Part shown: positions 1 to 6,544 of the stretch, one piece after another
Position numbering within the stretch: the stretch's first letter is position 1
Layout of the letters: each line of letters starts with the position of its first letter
Origin: 13-1-40CM-70-15 sp964641215
GTDB lineage: Bacteria; Gemmatimonadota; Gemmatimonadetes; Gemmatimonadales; GWC2-71-9
Length of the DNA: 6,788 nucleotides
Direction of reading: 5' to 3'
NCBI GenBank assembly: GCA_964641215.1
Contig: CAZXKD010000151.1
Span: 1-6,788, forward strand
Notes under the pieces: generated by a model
The model's database searches: none
Told to the model about the DNA's origin: nothing
The model's input: the letters and a program-made list of their open reading frames with translations, nothing else
Position numbers and translations under genes: made by a program

Positions 1-867
1 CTCGCGGGCCGGGCGCGCGCCGACGCGGCGCGGGCATTTCTCGACGCTGGCGACCGCGTCGACGCGCGGGCGGTGCTGGAGCGCATCGCGGCGGATCCCT
101 CCGCCCCGGCCGACGCCCAGGCGCTGGCGCAGGCGGTGTTGCTCGAAGTGCTCATCGAAGACGGGCAGCTCGACGCCGCGACCGCGCGCCTCGCCGAGCT
201 GCGCGACCACCTCGGGGGGGAAGCACTGGAGGGGCTGCGGCTGAGACTGGCGCGCGCGCGGATCACCCGTGGCGAGCTCGACCAGGCCGCCGCCGCGCTC
301 GCCGGAGACTCCAGCGTGGACGCGCAGGCAGTGCTGGGGTGGGCCGCCCTGTATCGGGGCGACCTGAAGGGGGCCCGCGAGCGCTTCCGGGAGGCGGGGC
401 CCTACGCGGGCGACCGCGAGCAGGCGACTGCGCGTACCACGATGCTGGCGCTGCTGCAGCATGTGGACGCCGACCGCAGCCCCGAATTGGGCAGCGCGCT
501 GCAGCAACTCGCCCGCGGTGATTCGGCCGGAGCCATTGTGGCGTTGCGGCACACAGCCGAGCTGCTGCCTCTCCGCGGCGGCCGCGGGGATATCCTGGTG
601 CTGACCGGCCGCGTCGCTGCGGCGCTGGGCGGCCCGCAGGAGGCGGTGGCGGCGGAGTTGTTCGCGACGGTCGTCCGAGACGGCGGGGACGGCGCCGCGG
701 CTCCAGCCGCCGAGCTGGCGTGGGCGCAGCTGCTGCTGCGGCAGCTGCGTGCGCAGGAAGCCATCCCGCACCTCGAGCACCTGATCCTCACCTACCCGAC
801 GAGCGCCGTGGTGCCCGAGGCGCGGCGGGAGCTGGAGCGGGCGAAGGGAGCGATTCCGCGGTCATGA
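1..867 (+). CDS. TPR-like helical repeat protein, 3' part (5' end outside window)
   Basis: The frame is open from base 1 to the TGA at 865-867, so this is the C-terminal 288 residues of a longer protein. The GTG at 73 is an internal codon rather than a needed start. The sequence is almost wholly alpha-helical and rich in Ala, Leu, Arg and Glu, with helix pairs of TPR character such as VLGWAALYRGDLKGARERF, and further pairs built around QLARGDSAGAIVALRHTAEL and AQEAIPHLEHLILTYP. The ending (ILTYPTSAVVPEARRELERA) is typical of TPR proteins whose last repeat is followed by a short basic tail. TPR domains are protein-interaction scaffolds; no enzyme motif is visible. Whether the protein is exported or lipidated cannot be told because the N-terminus is missing. 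The stop overlaps the next start (ATGA), which implies a shared transcript and translational coupling. A run of seven G lies at 214-220. Confidence 0.75.
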   Translation, partial: LAGRARADAARAFLDAGDRVDARAVLERIAADPSAPADAQALAQAVLLEVLIEDGQLDAATARLAELRDHLGGEALEGLRLRLARARITRGELDQAAAALAGDSSVDAQAVLGWAALYRGDLKGARERFREAGPYAGDREQATARTTMLALLQHVDADRSPELGSALQQLARGDSAGAIVALRHTAELLPLRGGRGDILVLTGRVAAALGGPQEAVAAELFATVVRDGGDGAAAPAAELAWAQLLLRQLRAQEAIPHLEHLILTYPTSAVVPEARRELERAKGAIPRS

Positions 868-2165
868 AGCGGCGGGACTTCGTCCGGTCGGTCGGTCGGA
901 CCGTCGGACTGTCGGTCGGAATGGACGTTCTGGGTTTCCGTCCGACGGTCCGGCAGTCCGAGCGTCCGACCCTGTTGATTCCGATGGACGACGCGCAGAG
1001 CGACCACCTCAAAGCGTACGGCGTCGCCTACCGTGTCGTGCAGGCGGGCATCAGGGTCGAATGGCTGCTCAACTACCGCGGCGGGGCGTTCCTCGTGCCT
1101 GACGGCGCCGCGCTGCGTCGTGACGCGGCGCTGAACGGCGTGAAGTTCGAGCCCGTGGATGAGGCGCGCGTCACCGCCGTACGCGGCGAGATCGAGGGAG
1201 CGAACGCCGACGCGGTGCCGCTCGAGAAGGCGCCCAAGGTGGCCGTGTACGTGCCGCCCAACGCCCCCCCCTGGGACGACGCGGTCACGATGGCGCTGCA
1301 ATACGCCGGGATTCCGTTCGCCAAGGTGTGGGACCCGGAGGTGATCGGCGGCGCGTTGCAGCAGTACGACTGGCTGCACCTGCACCACGAGGATTTCACC
1401 GGGCAGTACTCGAAGTTCTACCTCATCTACACCGGCCAGCCCTGGCTCGCCGAGATGGTGCATTTCAACGGCGACGCGGCGCGGCAGCTCGGCTTCCCGA
1501 ATGTGCCCGAGCTGAAGAAGGCGGTGTCCCGCGGGATCCGCGCCTACGTCACGAACGGCGGATTCCTGTTCGCGATGTGCACCGCCACCGAGACCATCGA
1601 TCTCGCTCTCGCCGCCGAGCACGTGGACATCGCCGCCACCTTCGCCGACGGCACCCCGATCGACCCGCAGGCCGACGCGAAGCTCGATTGGAGCAAGGCG
1701 TTCGCCTTCAGCGGCGGGCACATCGAGCCGAACCCGCTCATCGCCAGCTTCTCGGACATCGACGGCCACCAGGTGAACGCCGGCCTGCGCCGCCAGCAGC
1801 TCGGCGCCTACACGCTGTTCAACTTCAGCGCCAAGATCGATCCGGTGCCGACGATGCTGGTGCAGGATCACCGCCAGGTGATCCCCGACTTCTACGGCCT
1901 CACCACGTCGTTCATGCGCGAGCGCCTGAAGCCCGGCGTCACGGTGCTGGCCGACGAGGAGGGGGCGCCATGGGTGAAGTACATTCATGGCGATCTGGGG
2001 AAGGGGACCTGGACCTTCTTCGGAGGCCACGACCCCGAGGACCCGCAGCACCAGATCGGCGACCCGCCCACCGACCTGTCGCTGCACCCGCATTCGCCCG
2101 GCTACCGGTTGATCCTCAACAACGTGCTGTTCCCGGCGGCCAAGAAGCGCGAGCTGAAGACGTGA
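864..2165 (+). CDS. Exported protein of the so-called 'asparagine synthetase B' family, function unknown
   Basis: A 433-residue protein. I recognise it from remembered homologs, mostly in Bacteroidetes and Gemmatimonadetes, that carry the label asparagine synthetase B. Conserved blocks are LLIPMDDAQSDHLKAYG (37-53), PPWDDAVTMAL, LHLHHEDFTGQYSKF (171-185), GGFLFAMCTATETIDLALAA with Cys239, and the C-terminal GGHDPED (387-393) followed by a Gly/Pro/His-rich block ending FPAAKK. I see no glutaminase N-terminus or ATP-pyrophosphatase (PP-loop) motif, so the enzyme name is not supported. The GG-x-L-x-A-x-C block and the late GGH loosely resemble class I glutamine-amidotransferase-like folds (inference). 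The leader MKRRDFVRS has a twin-arginine motif (R3-R4-D-F-V), suggesting Tat export, but the following hydrophobic stretch is weak. ATG 864 is chosen over upstream GTG 720 because it gives this leader and the ATGA overlap. The leader is encoded by an octamer repeat array (885-972). Confidence 0.85.
   Translation: MKRRDFVRSVGRTVGLSVGMDVLGFRPTVRQSERPTLLIPMDDAQSDHLKAYGVAYRVVQAGIRVEWLLNYRGGAFLVPDGAALRRDAALNGVKFEPVDEARVTAVRGEIEGANADAVPLEKAPKVAVYVPPNAPPWDDAVTMALQYAGIPFAKVWDPEVIGGALQQYDWLHLHHEDFTGQYSKFYLIYTGQPWLAEMVHFNGDAARQLGFPNVPELKKAVSRGIRAYVTNGGFLFAMCTATETIDLALAAEHVDIAATFADGTPIDPQADAKLDWSKAFAFSGGHIEPNPLIASFSDIDGHQVNAGLRRQQLGAYTLFNFSAKIDPVPTMLVQDHRQVIPDFYGLTTSFMRERLKPGVTVLADEEGAPWVKYIHGDLGKGTWTFFGGHDPEDPQHQIGDPPTDLSLHPHSPGYRLILNNVLFPAAKKRELKT
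885..972. repeat. Inverted array of degenerate 8-bp repeats (consensus CNGTCGGA)
   Basis: The left arm is tandem octamers CGGTCGGT, CGGTCGGA, CCGTCGGA and CTGTCGGT at 885-916, followed by a half unit CGGA (917-920). The right arm, read on the minus strand from 972 to 941, is GGGTCGGA, CGCTCGGA, CTGCCGGA and CCGTCGGA, again followed by CGGA (940-937). Bases 893-916 can pair with 949-972 at 19 of 24 positions plus one G-U pair, so the transcript could form a large hairpin. The array lies wholly inside the 864-2165 gene and encodes residues 8 to about 36, the signal-peptide and linker region. Because 8 is not a multiple of 3, gain or loss of one unit would shift the reading frame. Confidence 0.8.
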
Positions 2166-4702
2166 GTGTCGAGCGGCTGGCACCGGCGATCCAGGCTCAG
2201 CTGCGCGCGGAGATCGCGGCCGCGCACGGGCGCGAGGTATCGTTCGTCGTCCGGCCGGACGGCAACGGCCGGATCGTCGAGGCGCGCGTTGCCGCCCGAG
2301 GCACGGTGGATTCGGTGCTGGCGCTGCCGGGCATCGCCGCGCGCGGCGAGTTGCTGCTGCACAACCACCCCAGCGGCGTGCTCGAGCCCTCGGGCGCCGA
2401 CCTCGCGGTCGCCGCCCGGCTCCACGACGGCGGCGTGGGGTTCGGGATCGTGGACAACGCCGTGACCGAGCTGTACGTGGTGGTCGAGGTCCCGCGCGCC
2501 CGCCAGGCGGCGCGGCTGGACGCGGTGGACGTCGCCGGCCTGCTCAGTGAGCGCGGTCCGGTGGCGCGCCTGCTCGGCGGGGGCACGTTCGAGGACCGTC
2601 CCTGCCAGCGCGACATGGCGGCGTACATCGCCGATGTCTACAACGACGGTGGCATCGCGCTGCTCGAGGCCGGCACCGGCGTGGGCAAGTCGTTCGCCTA
2701 CCTCGTTCCCGCGCTCGTGTGGGCGCGTGAGAACGGCGAGCGCACGGTCGTCTCCACCAACACCATCAACCTGCAAGAGCAGCTCGTCGGCAAGGACCTG
2801 CCGGTGCTGGCGCGCGCGCTCGCGACCGGCGAGCACACGCCGACCTTCGCGTTGCTCAAGGGCTGGCGGAACTACCTGTGCCTATCGCGGCTGGAGCAGG
2901 CGCGCGCCGGGCAGGACTCCCTGTTCGAAGCCGATCGCGCCGCCGAGCTGGAGACGATCGCCGCCTGGGCGACGCGCACCGGCGACGGCAGCCTCGCCGA
3001 CCTCGCCGACGAGCCTTCCCCCGACGTCTGGGACGCGGTCGCCGCCGAGTCGGACCTGTGCACGCGGCTCGCCTGCCCGCACTTCGAGCGCTGCTTCGTG
3101 TTCCAGGCGCGGCGCCGCGCCGCCGAGGCCGACGTCGTCGTGGTGAATCACCACCTGCTCGCCTCCGACCTCGCGGTGCGCCTCGCCTCGGACAACTGGC
3201 TCGAGGCGGCCGTGCTGCCGCCCTACCACCGCCTGATCCTGGACGAAGCCCATCACCTCGAGGACGTCGCCGCGACGCATCTGGGGGCGCAGGTGAGCCA
3301 GGTCGGGGTCCAGCGCCTGCTCGGTCGGTTGGAGCGTAACGGTCGCGGGCTGCTGCCCACGCTCGCCGCCGAGCTGCGCCCGCGCGAGGATCTGCTGTCG
3401 GCCGCGAGCCGCGACCTCGTCACGCAGCGGCTGCAGGACGCGTTGCGCACGGCGCGCCGCGCCGCGGATGAGCTGTTCGCGATCCTGGGCCACCGGCTGG
3501 AGGAAGCGACGACGGGGCAGCCGGGCAGCCCGGTGCTGCGGCTCACCGACGACTTCGCCGCCGACCCGGTATGGGGCCAGGGGCTCGCCGTCACGCTCGA
3601 GAACCTGCTCGTCGCCTTCAGCGAGCTGCGGGACGGCGTGGAGACCATCGCCGACCGGCTGGCGCTCGACGATCCGGCGGAGCGCCAGGCGCAGCTCATC
3701 GGCGAGCTGCGCGGCGTGGTCCGCCGGCTCGAGGCGGCCGCCCTGGGCCTGACCGCGGCGCTCCAACCTTCACCCGCACCGCAGGCGATGAGCGAGCCGA
3801 CGGTGCGGTGGATCGAGCGCCGCGGCCGGCGGCACGCCCACCTGTCGCTCGCGTCGGTGCCGCTCGACCTCGCGCCCATTCTGAAGAGCGCGCTGTTCGA
3901 CCGCGTGGAGACCGTGGTGTTGACGAGCGCGACGCTCGCCGCCGGCCGCGAGTTCACGTTCCTCGAAGATCGCCTCGGGCTCGACCTGGAGCCCTCGCGC
4001 GTCAAGGTGAGGGAAATCCTGCCGTCGCCGTTCGACTTTGCCGCCCAGTGTGTCTTCGGCATCCCCACCGACCTGCCCGAGCCGCGCGAGGACGAGCCGG
4101 GCCACGACGCGGCGGTGGCGCGCGTGCTGCTCGAGCTGGGCCACGCTTCCGACGGCGGCGTCTTCTGCCTGTTCACGAGCCACGGGGCGCTGCGGCGCGC
4201 GGCCGACGCGGTGCGCGGACGCATCGGCGCGCGCTGGAGGCTGCTGGTCCAGGGCGAGGGCCAGCGCGACCAGCTGCTGCGCAGCTTCCGCGAGGCGGGC
4301 TCGGCCATTCTGCTCGGCACCGATTCGTTCTGGGAGGGGGTGGACGTGCCGGGACGGGCGCTGCGCGTTCTGATCCTCGCCAAGCTCCCGTTCCGGGTGC
4401 CGACGGAGCCGCTCACGGCGGCGCGGCTCGAGCGCCTCGCGGCGCGCGGCGTCGACGGCTTCTCGCACTATCTGGTCCCGCTCGCGGCCCTCAAACTGAA
4501 ACAGGGGTTCGGGCGGTTGATCCGCAGCAAGACGGACGTGGGAGCCGTAGTCCTTCTAGATAGGCGCGCGGTCACCAAACGCTACGGCGCCATGATTCTG
4601 GAAGGTCTACCCCCGGCCGAGACGGCGATTGGTCAGTGGGCGGAGGTGCGGGAGGCCTGCGAGGAGTTCTTCGCGCGGCATGGGATCGGCGCGCCGGCCT
4701 GA
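2162..4702 (+). CDS. dinG: JAMM/JAB (RadC-like) domain fused to DinG-type Fe-S superfamily 2 helicase
   Basis: An 846-residue protein. GTG 2162 is chosen because it sits in a GTGA overlap with the previous stop and leaves an intact N-terminal domain; the frame stays open far upstream only as a shadow of the preceding gene. Residues about 1-115 form a JAMM/MPN domain with HNHPSG (67-72), Ser77 and Asp80 in the H-x-H-P-x6-S-x2-D pattern; Glu25 (or Glu40) is the likely catalytic Glu. The helicase follows: Walker A EAGTGVGKS (169-177), motif Ia STNTINLQEQL, four Cys at 240, 300, 305 and 311 for a 4Fe-4S cluster, NHHLL (329-333), DEAH (361-364), SAT (589-591), FWEGVDVPG (723-731) and QGFGRLIR (781-788). 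All key motifs are intact. DinG/XPD enzymes unwind DNA 5'-3' with ATP, acting on R-loops, flaps or G-quadruplexes in repair; this family role is known, the cellular substrate here is not. The metalloprotease part's target is unknown. Confidence 0.93.
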   Translation: MSVERLAPAIQAQLRAEIAAAHGREVSFVVRPDGNGRIVEARVAARGTVDSVLALPGIAARGELLLHNHPSGVLEPSGADLAVAARLHDGGVGFGIVDNAVTELYVVVEVPRARQAARLDAVDVAGLLSERGPVARLLGGGTFEDRPCQRDMAAYIADVYNDGGIALLEAGTGVGKSFAYLVPALVWARENGERTVVSTNTINLQEQLVGKDLPVLARALATGEHTPTFALLKGWRNYLCLSRLEQARAGQDSLFEADRAAELETIAAWATRTGDGSLADLADEPSPDVWDAVAAESDLCTRLACPHFERCFVFQARRRAAEADVVVVNHHLLASDLAVRLASDNWLEAAVLPPYHRLILDEAHHLEDVAATHLGAQVSQVGVQRLLGRLERNGRGLLPTLAAELRPREDLLSAASRDLVTQRLQDALRTARRAADELFAILGHRLEEATTGQPGSPVLRLTDDFAADPVWGQGLAVTLENLLVAFSELRDGVETIADRLALDDPAERQAQLIGELRGVVRRLEAAALGLTAALQPSPAPQAMSEPTVRWIERRGRRHAHLSLASVPLDLAPILKSALFDRVETVVLTSATLAAGREFTFLEDRLGLDLEPSRVKVREILPSPFDFAAQCVFGIPTDLPEPREDEPGHDAAVARVLLELGHASDGGVFCLFTSHGALRRAADAVRGRIGARWRLLVQGEGQRDQLLRSFREAGSAILLGTDSFWEGVDVPGRALRVLILAKLPFRVPTEPLTAARLERLAARGVDGFSHYLVPLAALKLKQGFGRLIRSKTDVGAVVLLDRRAVTKRYGAMILEGLPPAETAIGQWAEVREACEEFFARHGIGAPA

Positions 4703-4746
4703 GCGCGACGGAGCGTCCCGGCCGAATCCGTTGGCTCATCTCTCTC

Positions 4747-4753
4747 CAGGAGT
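4747..4753 (+). promoter_or_regulatory. Ribosome binding site CCAGGAG for the RidA-like gene
   Basis: CCAGGAG is a strong match to the 16S anti-SD sequence and lies 8 bases before ATG 4762. It decides the start in favour of the full signal peptide over the internal Met at residue 16. The 59-bp gap (4703-4761) holds no clear promoter or terminator. Confidence 0.65.
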
Positions 4754-4761
4754 GACGGCGA

Positions 4762-5307
4762 ATGCGGCGCAGTCTGCAGGGTCCCGGCGCGGCGATCCTC
4801 GCCGCCATGACGCTGGCGTGCATGGCCGGAGCGGCGGGGCAACGAGGGGGACGGATGGGGCCGGACGGGTTCGGTGGCGAGGGAACTCGCTTCATCAATC
4901 CCGGTACGCTGGCCGCCCTCGATGGCTTCACGCACGCGGTCAAGATCGGTCTCACCATCTACGTGTCCGGGGAGGTCCCGCTCGACAGCCTGGGGCACCT
5001 GGTCGGGCCCGGCGACCTGCGGGCGCAGGCACGGCAGGCGTTCGCCAACCTGGCGTTCGTCCTGCGGATCGCCGGCGCCACCCCCGCCGACGTTTCCAAG
5101 CTGGACATCTACGTCGTCAACCTCCACGCCGGCGATATCGCCGTGATCAAGGAGGCCGGGGCCGACTTCTTTCCGCAGCGCGATCCGCCCGCCGGCATCG
5201 TGCTGGGGGTGCAGGCATTGCCGCGTGACGGGATGCTCATCGCCATTGACGCGATCGCCAACCCGCGCGGCCTGATCCCCCCACGCGTGCGCAACGAGCG
5301 TCCGTGA
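4762..5307 (+). CDS. Exported RidA/YjgF-family protein lacking the deaminase active site
   Basis: A 181-residue protein; canonical RidA is near 128. The extra N-terminus has MRRS followed by a hydrophobic segment (about residues 9-25, AAILAAMTLACMAGAAG). This is a signal peptide, with cleavage near AGAAG-Q or possible lipidation at Cys20; the -3 residue is Thr, so the lipobox is weak. A Gly-rich linker leads into the RidA domain from about residue 44 (FINPGTLAALDGFTHAV). Domain landmarks include YVSGEVPLD, DLRAQARQAFANL, VSKLDIYVVNL and LGVQALPRDG...IAIDAIA. RidA proteins form trimers that hydrolyse 2-aminoacrylate and other imines using Arg105, with Glu120 and Tyr17 nearby. By hand alignment to E. 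coli RidA these become Gly145, Ala161 and Phe56, so deaminase activity is not expected. It may be a ligand-binding or non-deaminase Rid relative (inference). A good RBS precedes ATG 4762. Confidence 0.85.
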   Translation: MRRSLQGPGAAILAAMTLACMAGAAGQRGGRMGPDGFGGEGTRFINPGTLAALDGFTHAVKIGLTIYVSGEVPLDSLGHLVGPGDLRAQARQAFANLAFVLRIAGATPADVSKLDIYVVNLHAGDIAVIKEAGADFFPQRDPPAGIVLGVQALPRDGMLIAIDAIANPRGLIPPRVRNERP

Positions 5308-5374
5308 GCAGACCCAGAGCGAGCGGGGTAGATTGGATGCAGCAGTGGCGATACCGGCGACCCAGGAGACCTGA
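5308..5374 (+). promoter_or_regulatory. Intergenic spacer with a weak possible -10 element
   Basis: This 67-bp gap between the RidA-like gene and the aminotransferase has the window's most AT-leaning patch, GGGTAGATTGGATGC, in which TAGATT (5329-5334) fits a TAnnnT -10 pattern. I see no good -35 at the right distance and no hairpin terminator. It could be a promoter for the aminotransferase, or simply a linker within an operon. Confidence 0.25.
5362..5368 (+). promoter_or_regulatory. Ribosome binding site CCAGGAG for the aminotransferase gene
   Basis: CCAGGAG lies 6 bases before the GTG at 5375, supporting that start codon. It is the same heptamer that precedes the RidA-like gene. Confidence 0.65.
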
Positions 5375-6544
5375 GTGACCAAGCTCGCCAAGCGGTTGGC
5401 GACCCTGCACACCTATCCGATGGCGGAGCTGCCCGCCATCAAGCGGCGCCTGATCGAGCAGGGCGTGGACGTGATCGACGTGGGAGCCGGGGACGCGGAC
5501 TTCCCGCCGCCGGCCGTGGCGGTGGAGGCGATCGCCAGGGCTCTGCGGGATCCCGCGATGAGCCGCTACGCCTTTCAGCTCGGCCTACCCGCGTTCCGCG
5601 AGGCGGCCGTGGCGTATCTGCAACGGCGCTTCGGGTTCACGGTCGATCCCTTCAAGGAGCTCCACCCGCTGCTCGGCTCGAAGGAGGGCATCGCCCACTT
5701 GGCCGCCGCGGTGCTCGACCCGGGCGACGTGGCGATCGTGCCGGAGCCGGGCTACGCCGTCTACCACGGCGGCACCGTGCTCGCCGACGCCGAGCCGTAC
5801 GGCGTGCCCCTCACCCCGCGAACCGACTTCCTGCTCGAGGTGGAGGAGCTGCCAGCAGAGGTGCTGCGCCGCGCGAAGCTGGTCTATCTCAACTACCCGA
5901 ACAACCCGACCGCCGCGGTCGCGACGCGCGAGTACCTCGAGCGCACCGTGGCGCTCTGCCGCCGGCACGACATCCTGATCGCCTACGACAACCCCTACTG
6001 CGAGATCACCTTCGACGGTTATGTCGCGCCCAGCATCTTCGAGATCCCGGGGGCGTGGGACGTCGCGGTGGAGTTCCACTCACTCTCGAAGAGCTTCTGC
6101 ATGACCGGCTGGCGGCTCGGCTGGGTGGTGGGGCGCCCGGAGTTGATCGCGGCCCTGGCGAAGGTGAAGAACTACATCGACACCGGCGCGTTTCTGGCGG
6201 TACAGGCCGCCGGCGCCGCGGTGCTCGCGCAGGCCGAATCGATCGCCCGCGGGTACGTGGAACAGTTCCGCGCGCGGCGCGATGCCGTCCTGCCGGCGCT
6301 GCAGGCGAGCGGGTTCGAGGCGGGCACGCCGCGGGCCACGATGTATGTATGGGTGCCGCTGCCCGAGGGGATCGCCTCGGCGACCTTCCAACGGCGGGCG
6401 CTGGAGGACGTAGGTGTGGTGATCCTGCCGGGAAGCGCGTTCGGCGCCGGAGCCGAGGGGTTCTTCCGGATCGCGCTCACGACCGCGACGCCGCGGCTGG
6501 TCGAGGCGGCCGAGCGGCTGGGAAAGGTGCTGGCCGCTGTTTGA
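5375..6544 (+). CDS. dapL: PLP-dependent class I/II aminotransferase, LL-diaminopimelate aminotransferase type
   Basis: A 389-residue fold-type I aminotransferase of normal full length, starting at GTG 5375 behind a good RBS. Landmarks: GAGDADFPPP (37-46, the N-terminal substrate loop; relatives usually have GIGDPD), GSKEGIAH (101-108, PLP phosphate region), EPGYAVY with Tyr127, NYPNNPT (173-179), AYDNPYCEI with Asp205 (PLP nitrogen) and Tyr208, EFHSLSKSFCMTGWRLGW with Lys239 as the PLP Schiff-base lysine, and FFRIALT with Arg365 binding the substrate carboxylate. The sequence tracks DapL-type enzymes I remember along its whole length, including GSKEGIAH and VEFHSLSK. DapL transfers an amino group from glutamate to tetrahydrodipicolinate in lysine and peptidoglycan precursor synthesis, in the cytosol. 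No other lysine gene is nearby, so another amino-acid substrate is possible: the family is firm, the specificity moderate. Confidence 0.85.
   Translation: MTKLAKRLATLHTYPMAELPAIKRRLIEQGVDVIDVGAGDADFPPPAVAVEAIARALRDPAMSRYAFQLGLPAFREAAVAYLQRRFGFTVDPFKELHPLLGSKEGIAHLAAAVLDPGDVAIVPEPGYAVYHGGTVLADAEPYGVPLTPRTDFLLEVEELPAEVLRRAKLVYLNYPNNPTAAVATREYLERTVALCRRHDILIAYDNPYCEITFDGYVAPSIFEIPGAWDVAVEFHSLSKSFCMTGWRLGWVVGRPELIAALAKVKNYIDTGAFLAVQAAGAAVLAQAESIARGYVEQFRARRDAVLPALQASGFEAGTPRATMYVWVPLPEGIASATFQRRALEDVGVVILPGSAFGAGAEGFFRIALTTATPRLVEAAERLGKVLAAV

Noticed and set aside
720..863. A 48-codon upstream extension of the 864-2165 gene starting at GTG 720
   Set aside because: It reads as Ala/Arg-rich low-complexity sequence out of frame with the well-supported TPR gene. 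The ATG at 864 gives a twin-arginine leader and an ATGA overlap.
1328..2161. Long upstream extension of the helicase frame
   Set aside because: It is an Arg/Pro/Ala-rich shadow frame over the conserved exported-protein gene. The JAMM domain begins right after GTG 2162.
792..2183. Long antisense open frame (463 codons) opposite the exported-protein gene
   Set aside because: Composition (Val, Arg, Gly, His rich, without recognisable domains) is that expected on the complementary strand of a high-GC gene. The + strand has clear family motifs.
3253..4416. Long antisense open frame (387 codons) opposite the helicase
   Set aside because: Ser/Arg-rich shadow with no motif, wholly within the intact helicase coding sequence.
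4688..4728. Possible terminator hairpin after the helicase (GGCC/CGGCC repeats)
   Set aside because: Pairing is short and scattered, and there is no T-run. It is likely background in GC-rich DNA.
4810..4824. Lipobox at Thr-Leu-Ala-Cys20 of the RidA-like protein
   Set aside because: The -3 position is Thr instead of Leu/Val/Ile and an ordinary signal-peptidase I site (AGAAG) follows, so lipidation is only a possibility.
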